64,000 nucleotides of DNA. Source: Pseudomonas asplenii. Lineage in GTDB: Bacteria > Pseudomonadota > Gammaproteobacteria > Pseudomonadales > Pseudomonadaceae. Both the position numbers and the translations under genes were made by a program. The first letter of the stretch is position 1. Every line of letters begins with the position of its first letter. Below, piece by piece: positions 57,241 through 64,000 of this stretch. The notes below the pieces were generated by a model that ran no database searches, had not been told where the DNA came from, and worked only from the letters and a program-made list of their open reading frames with translations. Location: NCBI RefSeq assembly GCF_001293465.1, contig NZ_JSYZ01000002.1, positions 91,328 to 155,327 of the forward strand, read 5' to 3'.

Positions 57241-58017
57241 TCAGCGGGTGATGCCGCGGGTCGAGGACTGGATCGATTCGAGAAACACCGCCACTTCAGG
57301 ATACTGAGCGGCAGGCTCGACCAGCTCGGCAATCGCCTGCTCCACGGTCAGGCCCTGGCGATAGACCACCTTGTAGGCACGGCGCAGCGCATGGATCGCC
57401 TCCTCGCTGAAACCACGACGGCGCATGCCCTCGAAGTTCATGCTGCGGGCCTCGGCCGGGTTGCCGAACACCGTGACATAGGCGGGAACGTCCTTGCCGA
57501 TGGCGGTGCCCATCCCGGAAAAGCTGTGGGCACCGATATGGCAGAACTGGTGCACGAGGGTGTAGCCGGAAAGGATCGCCCAGTCGTCGACGTGCACATG
57601 CCCGGCCAACGCGGTGTTGTTGACCAGGATGCAATGGTTGCCGATCACGCTGTCATGGCCGATATGGGCATAGGCCATGATCAGGTTGTGGTCGCCCAGG
57701 GTGGTTTCCGAACGGTCCTGGACGGTGCCCCGATGAATCGTCACGCCTTCGCGGATGACGTTGTGGTCACCAATGACCAGGCGAGTCGCCTCGCCCTTGT
57801 ATTTCAGATCCGGGGTATCTTCGCCTACCGAGGAAAACTGGTAGATGCGGTTGTGCTTGCCGATCCGGGTCGGGCCCTTGAGGATCACATGCGGCCCGAT
57901 CACTGTCCCCTCGCCGATTTCCACACCTGCGCCGATGATCGACCAGGGGCCGACCTCGACACCTTCGGCCAGAACGGCCGTCGGATCGATGATTGCACGA
58001 GGGTCAATCAGACTCAT
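57241..58017 (-). CDS. lpxA: UDP-N-acetylglucosamine O-acyltransferase
   Basis: A 258-residue left-handed beta-helix enzyme that makes the first acylation in lipid A synthesis. Hexapeptide repeats run over about 1-185 (for example [21 protein letters not shown]), with the catalytic His in [15 protein letters not shown]. The C-terminal helical part follows. Its start overlaps the fabZ stop by 4 bases. Confidence 0.97.
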   Translation of the reverse strand: MSLIDPRAIIDPTAVLAEGVEVGPWSIIGAGVEIGEGTVIGPHVILKGPTRIGKHNRIYQFSSVGEDTPDLKYKGEATRLVIGDHNVIREGVTIHRGTVQDRSETTLGDHNLIMAYAHIGHDSVIGNHCILVNNTALAGHVHVDDWAILSGYTLVHQFCHIGAHSFSGMGTAIGKDVPAYVTVFGNPAEARSMNFEGMRRRGFSEEAIHALRRAYKVVYRQGLTVEQAIAELVEPAAQYPEVAVFLESIQSSTRGITR

Positions 58018-58454
58018 ACTGCCCGTTCCGCACAGGTAATCTCGGCCGAGCAGACTGGCTTGCCATCAACCAGCGCGCGGCATTCGAACTTCCAGATAGT
58101 GCTCTTGCGGCTGGAGAACTTGGCTTCGAGAACCAGTTTGTCTCCCGGCACCACAGGCTGGCGGAAGCGCAGCTTGTCGGAACCGACGAAGTAGTACAGG
58201 GTGCCGTCGGCAGGCTTCGCTCCCAGCATCTTGAAACCCAGGATACCGGCAGCCTGAGCCATGGCTTCGATGATCAGCACGCCCGGCATGATCGGATGCG
58301 CCGGGAAGTGACCATTGAAGAACGGCTCGTTGATGCTGACATTCTTGTAGGCACGAATGCTCTTGGCCTCGAAATCCAGTTCCTCCACCCGGTCCACCAG
58401 CAGGAACGGGTAACGGTGAGGCAGATATTCGCGAATCTCGTTGATGTCCATCAT
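58014..58454 (-). CDS. fabZ: 3-hydroxyacyl-ACP dehydratase FabZ
   Basis: A 146-residue hotdog-fold dehydratase that removes water from beta-hydroxyacyl-ACP during fatty acid synthesis; it competes with LpxA for 3-hydroxyacyl-ACP. The active-site pair is His49 (NGHFPAHP) and Glu63 ([10 protein letters not shown]). The frame extends to 58517 but the family start is [16 protein letters not shown] at 58454. It is coupled to lpxA. Confidence 0.97.
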   Translation of the reverse strand: MMDINEIREYLPHRYPFLLVDRVEELDFEAKSIRAYKNVSINEPFFNGHFPAHPIMPGVLIIEAMAQAAGILGFKMLGAKPADGTLYYFVGSDKLRFRQPVVPGDKLVLEAKFSSRKSTIWKFECRALVDGKPVCSAEITCAERAV

Positions 58455-58559
58455 TTCGTGGGGAAGCCTGTAGTAAAGATGGGGAGCACACCCCGGCAGG
58501 GTGAGCTCCTCTAGCAAATCAAGGAGGCAGTCTAACGACTACTTGATATGGAAATGGTA

Positions 58560-59615
58560 TCAGCCTTCAGATGAAGCATGCGCGTCCGGGGTCACGTTCC
58601 CGACACGTTTTTCCAACTGCCGCAGCCGCCGAGACATGTCGTCGAGCTGACGAATGCGGGCCGCACTCTTGCGCCATTCGGCCGCTGGCTGCATCGCCGT
58701 GCCGGAAGAATAGGCACCTGGCTCGGTAATCGAGTGGGTCACCATGGTCATCCCGGTCAGGAACACGTTGTCGCAAATCTCGATATGCCCCACCAGCCCG
58801 ACACCGCCGGCGAGCATGCAGTGCTTGCCGATCTTGGTGCTGCCGGAAATGCCGCAGCAGGCGGCCATGGCGGTGTGATCCCCCACTTGAACGTTATGGG
58901 CGATCTGGATCTGGTTATCGAGCTTGACGCCGTTGCCCAGGATCGTATCGGCCAATGCGCCACGGTCGATGGCGGTATTCACGCCGATCTCCACATCGTC
59001 GCCGACCAGCACACCGCCGATCTGGGCGATCTTGTTCCAGACACCCTTTTCATTGGCGAAACCGAAACCTTCGCCACCGAGCACGGCGCCCGACTGGATG
59101 ACCACGCGCTTGCCGATGCGCACATCGTGATACAGGGTCACCCGTGGAGCCAGCCAGCCACCCTCGCCGATCTCGCAACGCGCACCGATGAAGCAGTGGG
59201 CGCCGATGGTGACGCCCGCGCCGATGCGCGCACCGCTCTCGATCACCACGAAGGCGGCAATGCTCGCCGTCGGGTCGACCGTTGCATCCTCGGCCACCAC
59301 GGCGCTCGGGTGAATACCGGCAGCCGCCTTGGGTTTCGGATCGAACAGGTGCGAAATTCGCGCATAGGCCAGGTAGGGATCAGCCACCACCAGGGCATCG
59401 CCGGCATAGCCTTCGGCATCAGCGGCCTTGAGCAGAACCGCGCCAGCCCGGCTGTCCAGGAGGTACTTGCGGTATTGGGGGTTTGCCAGGAAGCTCAATT
59501 GAGCTGGGCCGGCCTCCTGCAAGGTGGCCAGCCCAGTGATTTCCTTCTCCTCGGAACCACGCAGGGTGGCACCGAGGATCTCGGCCAGCTGGCCGAGCTT
59601 GATAGTCGCAGTCAT
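58560..59615 (-). CDS. lpxD: UDP-3-O-acylglucosamine N-acyltransferase
   Basis: A 351-residue left-handed beta-helix enzyme that adds the second acyl chain in lipid A synthesis. The N-terminal uridine-binding domain is about 1-100 and the hexapeptide repeats are about 100-290 (for example [20 protein letters not shown]). The catalytic His lies in [13 protein letters not shown]. The C-terminal helix (320-351) is present. It begins 3 bases after the skp stop. Confidence 0.97.
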   Translation of the reverse strand: MTATIKLGQLAEILGATLRGSEEKEITGLATLQEAGPAQLSFLANPQYRKYLLDSRAGAVLLKAADAEGYAGDALVVADPYLAYARISHLFDPKPKAAAGIHPSAVVAEDATVDPTASIAAFVVIESGARIGAGVTIGAHCFIGARCEIGEGGWLAPRVTLYHDVRIGKRVVIQSGAVLGGEGFGFANEKGVWNKIAQIGGVLVGDDVEIGVNTAIDRGALADTILGNGVKLDNQIQIAHNVQVGDHTAMAACCGISGSTKIGKHCMLAGGVGLVGHIEICDNVFLTGMTMVTHSITEPGAYSSGTAMQPAAEWRKSAARIRQLDDMSRRLRQLEKRVGNVTPDAHASSEG

Positions 59616-59618
59616 GGG

Positions 59619-60122
59619 TTACTTCAGCTGGTTCATGCGCTCGATGACTTGGCGAGTGATGTCGTACTGAGGTTTGACATCGATCACCGCGCCACGCTCG
59701 AACACCAGGTCGTAGGCACCTTTCTTGATGACTTCTTCCACGGCGCTGTCCAGCTTCGGCTTGAGTTGCTTGAGCATGTCGCGATCGGCAACGGCCTTGG
59801 CTTCGTTCAGTTCCTTGGACTGGAACTGGAAGTCACGGGCCTTTTGCTTGAACTCGAGCTCCAGACGCTCACGCTCGCCTTGCTGCATCTTGTCGCCACC
59901 GCTGACCAGACGATCCTGGATACCCTTGGCGCTGCTTTCCAGAGCCTTGAGCTTGGTCAGTTGCGGGCCGAATTTCTTCTCGGCATCCACGGCGTACTTC
60001 TTGGCCGCATCGGATTCCAGCAGGGCCATCTGATAGTTCAGCACGGCGATTTTCATTTCGGCAAAGGCCGGGGTCGCTACCAGAACGCTTGCCAGCAGCA
60101 CCAGTTGGGTCAACTTACGCAC
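59619..60122 (-). CDS. skp: Skp/OmpH periplasmic chaperone
   Basis: A 167-residue chaperone that holds unfolded outer-membrane proteins for the BAM machine. The signal peptide is residues 1-21 (ends AFA before EMKIAVLN). The mature part is long amphipathic helices, forming the tentacles of a trimer. It lies between bamA and lpxD, the standard order. Confidence 0.96.
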   Translation of the reverse strand: MRKLTQLVLLASVLVATPAFAEMKIAVLNYQMALLESDAAKKYAVDAEKKFGPQLTKLKALESSAKGIQDRLVSGGDKMQQGERERLELEFKQKARDFQFQSKELNEAKAVADRDMLKQLKPKLDSAVEEVIKKGAYDLVFERGAVIDVKPQYDITRQVIERMNQLK

Positions 60123-60167
60123 GATAAACTCCTACAAAATCCATTGTCATTAGCTGGGGGCAGAACC

Positions 60168-62555
60168 TTAGAAGGTCTGACCGAGGGAGAACTGGAACAC
60201 CTGAGTTTCGGCGTTGTCCGGCTTCTTCACGGGCATCGCCAGGGCAAAACTCAACGGACCCAGCGCTGTGACCCAGGTCACCCCAACACCCACGGAGCTG
60301 GCCAGGTTGCTGAAACTGATGTCGTTGCACTGCGTCTGCGACAGCGTGCCGTTGGTGTTCTTGACCTGTTCGCACTTGGAGTCGAACACGTTACCCACGT
60401 CCCAGAACAGCGAGGTCCGCAGGGAACGCTGGTCCTTGACGAACGGCAGCGGGAACAGCAACTCGGCACCACCCTGGATCAGCACGTTGCCACCGAACGG
60501 CAGCGGATCGTTGTCCGAGTCGGCGATGGTACCCACGTTACCGGTCACGCCCACGCCACGGCTCGGCGTACCGCGCGGACCGAGGGTGCTGTCCTTGAAG
60601 CCACGGACCGAGTTGAAACCACCAGCATAGTAGTTCTCGTAGAACGGCAGGCCATGGGTGGAGCCATAACCGTCGCCATACCCCAGCTCGCTATGGAAGC
60701 GCATGGTGTAGGTGTCGGTCAGGGGCGTAAACACCTGGCCACGATAGTCGAGCTTGAAGAACGACAGGTCGCTACCCGGCGTTGTGGTTTCCAGGGTCAG
60801 GCTCTGGGAGTGACCACGGGTTGCCAGTACGCCCTTGTTCAAGGTCGACTCGGACCAACCGGCCGATGCCTTGAAGTTCAGGTAGTTGCTGCCGTTCTCG
60901 TTGACGAAGTTGAAGATCTCGTCGACGGTGTACAGACCGGTCTTGATCTTGTCCTGCTGTGCGGTCAGGCCGAAGGTCAGACGGGAAGTCTCGCTGATCG
61001 GGTAGCCCACGCTCACACCGGCACCCAGGCTGTCCACCGCATAGCTCGCTACGTCGACGTCGAGGTCCTTGTAGTCGGTGGTGCGGTAGAACACGTTGTA
61101 GCCCAGGCTGACGCCATCGGCGGTCCAGTAGGGGTCAACGTAGCCGAAGTTGTAGCGGCTCTGGTATTCGCTGCGGGTCAGGCCGATGCTGACCTTGTTA
61201 CCGGTACCGAGGAAGTTGTTCTGGGTGATCGAACCACCGAGGATCAGACCGGCGCTCTGGGCGAAACCGACGCTGGCGGTGATCGAACCGGAGGCCTGCT
61301 CTTCCACGGCGTAGTTCACATCGACCTGGTCATCGACACCCGGCACGGCTGGCGTCTCGACGTTGACTTCCTTGAAGAAGCCCTGGCGCTCCAGACGGGT
61401 CTTGGACTGGTCGATCAGGTAGGTCGAAGCCCAGCCGCCTTCCATCTGGCGCATTTCCCGACGCAGCACTTCGTCCTCGGACTTGGTGTTGCCACGGAAG
61501 TTGATACGGTTCACGTAGGCACGCTTGCCCGGATCGACCACGAAGGTGATGTCGACGGTGTGGTCATCGTCGTGCGGCGTCGGTACACCGTTGACGTTGG
61601 CGAAGGTGTAGCCGTCGTTACCCAGGCGGCGGGTGATCAGTTCGGAGGTGGTGGTCATCAGCTTGCGCGAGAACACCTGGCCCGGCTCGACCAGCAGCAG
61701 GGACTTGACCTGGTCCTCAGGCACCTTCAGGTCACCGCTGAGCTTGACGTCGCGGACCTTGTACTTCTGGCCTTCGGTGATGTTGACGGTGATATAGACG
61801 CTCTTCTTGTCCGGCGTGATCGACACCTGGGTCGAGGCGATATCCATGTTGATATAGCCGCGGTCCAGGTAATAGGAACGCAGGCGCTCCAGGTCACCGG
61901 AAAGTTTCTCACGGGCGTACTTGTCGTCGTTCTTGAAGAACGACAGCCAGTTGGTGGTCTTGAGTTCGAACAGGTCGGTCAGGTCGTCGTCCGGGAATAC
62001 CGTGTTACCCACCACGTTGATGTGCTGGATCGCGGCAACGGTACCTTCGTTGATCTTGATCTTCAGGCCGACGCGGTTACGGGGTTGTGGCACCACTTCG
62101 GTCTCGACCTCGGCCGAGTAGCGGCCCTGGGCGACGTACTGACGCTGCAGTTCGTTACGCACGCCTTCGAGGGTGGCGCGCTGGAAGATCTCGCCTTCGG
62201 CCAGGCCGGACTGCTTCAGCCCCTTCATCAGGTCGTCAGTCGAAATTGCCTTGTTGCCTTCGATATCGATGCTGGCCACGGAAGGTCGCTCGACCACCGT
62301 GATGACCAGGACGTTACCGTCGCGCCCCAGCTGGATATCCTGGAAGAAACCGGTTTTGAACAGCGCACGGGTGGACTCCACCAGGCGACGGTCATCCGCT
62401 TGATCCCCGACGTTCAACGGCAACGCACCGAACACGCTACCGGCGGATACCCGCTGGAGGCCGTTGACACGGATATCGGAGATAGTGAAGGACTCGGCGT
62501 GAACTTCGGCGATCATCAATACGGTGAGAACCGCAGTTAGCAGCAGACGTTTCAT
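60168..62555 (-). CDS. bamA: BamA, outer-membrane beta-barrel assembly protein
   Basis: A 795-residue Omp85 protein that folds and inserts outer-membrane proteins. The signal peptide is residues 1-20 (ends VHA). Five POTRA domains cover about 21-425. The C-terminal beta-barrel follows, with the VRGF motif (NSVRGFKDS) of loop 6 and the terminal aromatic F (QFSLGQTF). The frame is open to 62582, but ATG 62555 gives the signal peptide. A hairpin with a T-rich tail separates it from rseP. Confidence 0.98.
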   Translation of the reverse strand: MKRLLLTAVLTVLMIAEVHAESFTISDIRVNGLQRVSAGSVFGALPLNVGDQADDRRLVESTRALFKTGFFQDIQLGRDGNVLVITVVERPSVASIDIEGNKAISTDDLMKGLKQSGLAEGEIFQRATLEGVRNELQRQYVAQGRYSAEVETEVVPQPRNRVGLKIKINEGTVAAIQHINVVGNTVFPDDDLTDLFELKTTNWLSFFKNDDKYAREKLSGDLERLRSYYLDRGYINMDIASTQVSITPDKKSVYITVNITEGQKYKVRDVKLSGDLKVPEDQVKSLLLVEPGQVFSRKLMTTTSELITRRLGNDGYTFANVNGVPTPHDDDHTVDITFVVDPGKRAYVNRINFRGNTKSEDEVLRREMRQMEGGWASTYLIDQSKTRLERQGFFKEVNVETPAVPGVDDQVDVNYAVEEQASGSITASVGFAQSAGLILGGSITQNNFLGTGNKVSIGLTRSEYQSRYNFGYVDPYWTADGVSLGYNVFYRTTDYKDLDVDVASYAVDSLGAGVSVGYPISETSRLTFGLTAQQDKIKTGLYTVDEIFNFVNENGSNYLNFKASAGWSESTLNKGVLATRGHSQSLTLETTTPGSDLSFFKLDYRGQVFTPLTDTYTMRFHSELGYGDGYGSTHGLPFYENYYAGGFNSVRGFKDSTLGPRGTPSRGVGVTGNVGTIADSDNDPLPFGGNVLIQGGAELLFPLPFVKDQRSLRTSLFWDVGNVFDSKCEQVKNTNGTLSQTQCNDISFSNLASSVGVGVTWVTALGPLSFALAMPVKKPDNAETQVFQFSLGQTF

Positions 62556-62580
62556 GAAGTCCTTTCTTATTCCAACTGGC

Positions 62581-62609
62581 AATAAACAAACTGCCGCAAG
62601 ATGCGGCAG
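62581..62609 (-). terminator. Hairpin with T-rich tail between rseP and bamA
   Basis: Minus strand: CTGCCGC (62609-62603) pairs with GCGGCAG (62597-62591) around a 5-base loop, then TTTGTTTATT follows. It lies 21 bases after the rseP stop and may act as a partial terminator or attenuator ahead of bamA. Confidence 0.65.
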
Positions 62610-62630
62610 ATTCGCAATTTTAGCGACGCG

Positions 62631-63983
62631 TTACAGTCGACCCAGATCGTTGACCAGGGCAAGCAGCATGACCCCGACCACCAAACTGATACCGATCTGT
62701 ACCCCCCAACCTTGTACTCGCTCCGACAAGGGGCGACCACGTGCCCACTCGATCAGATAAAACAGCAAGTGTCCCCCATCCAGTACCGGGATGGGCAACA
62801 GATTCAGAACCCCCAGGCTGATGCTCAGATAAGCAAGGAAATTCAGGAAATCAGCGACGCCCGACTGGGCTGAAGCGCCCGCCACTTTAGCAATGGTTAT
62901 CGGTCCGCTCAAGTTTTTTACCGAGAGCTCGCCGAACAGCATTTTCTTCAGGGAATCCAGGGTCAGGACACTCATGGTCCAGGTACGCCTGGCACCCTCG
63001 CCGATCGCCGCAACGGGCCCGTAGCTGACTTCGCGAAGCATCTGCGGCGGCCAATCCGCGGCCTTGACGCCCGCCCCCAGGTAACCGGTGGCGGCCTTGC
63101 CTTCACCGCGGGACGCCAGGGTTACGGGGAGGTCGATTTGAGCACCATCGCGCTCGACATGCAGCACAATTTTGGTATCAGGGCGTATACGCACCCAGTC
63201 CACCACCTGCTGCCAGTCATTGACCGCCTCGCCATCCAGCGACAGCAGACGGTCACCGGTCTTCAGGCCGGCGGCCTGGGCCGGACCTTTCGGGTCGAGT
63301 TCTGCCAGCAGCGGCGGCAGGGCCGGACGCCACGGGCGGATCCCCAGGGACTTGATCGGATCCGGCTCATCGGCGCCCTGCAGCCAGCGATCCAGCGCCA
63401 GCTCACGCGTAGAGTCGACATCCGAGCCCGCCTCGCGGACCTGCAACCGCAACGTACCGCTCTCACCCAGGCGACGCACGAGTTGCAGGTTGACGGCAGA
63501 CCAGCCGGCGGTTGGCTCACCGTCGATCGAGACGATTTCCTGGCCTGCGGCCAGACCGGCCTTCGCGGCGATACTGCCGGCCTCGACAGCGCCGATGACC
63601 GGACGGACCTGCTGGCTGCCGAGCATCGCCAGCACCCAGAAGAAGCTGATAGCCAGGAGGAAGTTGGCAATCGGACCGGCGGCAACGATAGCGATGCGCT
63701 GACGTACCGTCTTGCGATTGAACGCCTGGTCCAGCTCGTGCGGCGCGACAGGCGCCTCGCGCTCGTCGAGCATCTTCACGTAGCCGCCCAGCGGAATGGC
63801 CGCCACGACGAACTCGGTTCCCTGGCGATCATGCCAGCGCAACAGCGGCGTACCGAAGCCCACGGAAAAACGCAGCACCTTGACGCCGCAACGGCGTGCC
63901 ACCCAGAAGTGACCGAATTCATGGAAAGTGACCAGCACCCCCAATGCCACCAGGGTGCCGACGATCATATAGAGTGCGCTCAT
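62631..63983 (-). CDS. rseP: RseP, site-2 intramembrane zinc metalloprotease
   Basis: A 450-residue protease of regulated intramembrane proteolysis; it cuts MucA within the membrane after the first cut and so frees AlgU. The zinc site is H21-E22-x-x-H25 (FHEFGHFWVAR). Two PDZ domains lie between about 110 and 300 (GLAAGQEIVSIDGEP, GLKTGDRLLSLDGEA), and the second metal motif NLLPIPVLDGGHLLFYLIE is near residue 400. Length matches the family. It lies at the window end; its upstream neighbour is not in view. Confidence 0.97.
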   Translation of the reverse strand: MSALYMIVGTLVALGVLVTFHEFGHFWVARRCGVKVLRFSVGFGTPLLRWHDRQGTEFVVAAIPLGGYVKMLDEREAPVAPHELDQAFNRKTVRQRIAIVAAGPIANFLLAISFFWVLAMLGSQQVRPVIGAVEAGSIAAKAGLAAGQEIVSIDGEPTAGWSAVNLQLVRRLGESGTLRLQVREAGSDVDSTRELALDRWLQGADEPDPIKSLGIRPWRPALPPLLAELDPKGPAQAAGLKTGDRLLSLDGEAVNDWQQVVDWVRIRPDTKIVLHVERDGAQIDLPVTLASRGEGKAATGYLGAGVKAADWPPQMLREVSYGPVAAIGEGARRTWTMSVLTLDSLKKMLFGELSVKNLSGPITIAKVAGASAQSGVADFLNFLAYLSISLGVLNLLPIPVLDGGHLLFYLIEWARGRPLSERVQGWGVQIGISLVVGVMLLALVNDLGRL

Positions 63984-64000
63984 CTACTTTCTCCGCAATC

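Noticed and set aside
58578-62540. 1320-codon open frame on the plus strand, antisense to lpxD, skp and bamA
   Set aside because: It spans three well-supported genes on the other strand and shows no domain. Long antisense frames are common in GC-rich Pseudomonas DNA because of codon bias.

Overview
The window is chromosomal DNA of a Pseudomonas of the fluorescens type. The grounds are protein-level: AlgU-MucA-MucB-MucD, BifA with its GGDQF variant, GfnR/AdhC/FghA and MexV/MexW-like genes all occur, and the intergenic spaces carry paired GCGGGC-type palindromes typical of fluorescent pseudomonads. Base composition is GC-rich throughout. I see no rRNA, tRNA, prophage, insertion sequence or CRISPR array. 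Almost every gene is a recognisable core or lineage-core gene, so the unusual material is mainly in regulation and in a few poorly characterised proteins.

Layout. (1) 1-4.7 kb: the 3' end of an RDD membrane protein, converging on the envelope-stress/alginate locus algU-mucA-mucB-mucD (minus strand, no mucC), with two AlgU-type promoters before algU. (2) 4.9-9.2 kb: nadB, then ygfX-sdhE on the opposite strand, ygfZ and an HDOD protein. (3) 9.2-15.8 kb: the two-component pair tctD-tctE, divergent from tctC-tctB-tctA and an AbrB-family membrane protein. (4) 15.8-25.6 kb: ung, a 3-hydroxyisobutyryl-CoA hydrolase-like enzyme, a Tyr/His-rich lipoprotein, a membrane coiled-coil protein, an extended SDR, an argP-like regulator with an ACT protein and a LysE exporter, sodB and bifA. 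(5) 25.8-31 kb: a four-gene exported cassette (imelysin lipoprotein, di-heme oxidoreductase, second imelysin-like lipoprotein, DUF1513 protein) behind a Fur-like palindrome. (6) 31.2-35.4 kb: a MexV/MexW-like RND pump pair. (7) 35.5-44.9 kb, mostly minus strand: ispF-truD-surE-pcm-nlpD-rpoS, the formaldehyde-detoxification pair adhC-fghA with divergent gfnR, and ispD-ftsB. (8) 45-64 kb, all minus strand: rseP, bamA, skp, lpxD, fabZ, lpxA, lpxB, rnhB, dnaE, accA, tilS, pyrG, kdsA, eno.

How the parts work together. The two ends of the window are linked by function. RseP is the site-2 protease expected to cut MucA after stress, releasing AlgU, while MucB guards MucA and MucD degrades inducing misfolded proteins. 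BamA and Skp assemble the outer-membrane proteins whose misfolding is the usual signal. The lpxD-fabZ-lpxA-lpxB run makes lipid A and fatty-acid precursors, and kdsA supplies Kdo. TctDE probably senses a tricarboxylate and drives tctCBA. ArgP, the ACT protein and the LysE exporter look like a small basic-amino-acid control unit. The imelysin/di-heme cassette is the most loosely understood block and the best candidate for new biology, probably periplasmic iron handling.

Terminators or strong hairpins mark several transcript boundaries, including one whose U-tract runs directly into the ispF start codon. Six REPIN-like doublets sit between genes. Start codons were adjusted from the longest open frame wherever a Shine-Dalgarno, signal peptide or family N-terminus pointed to an internal start.
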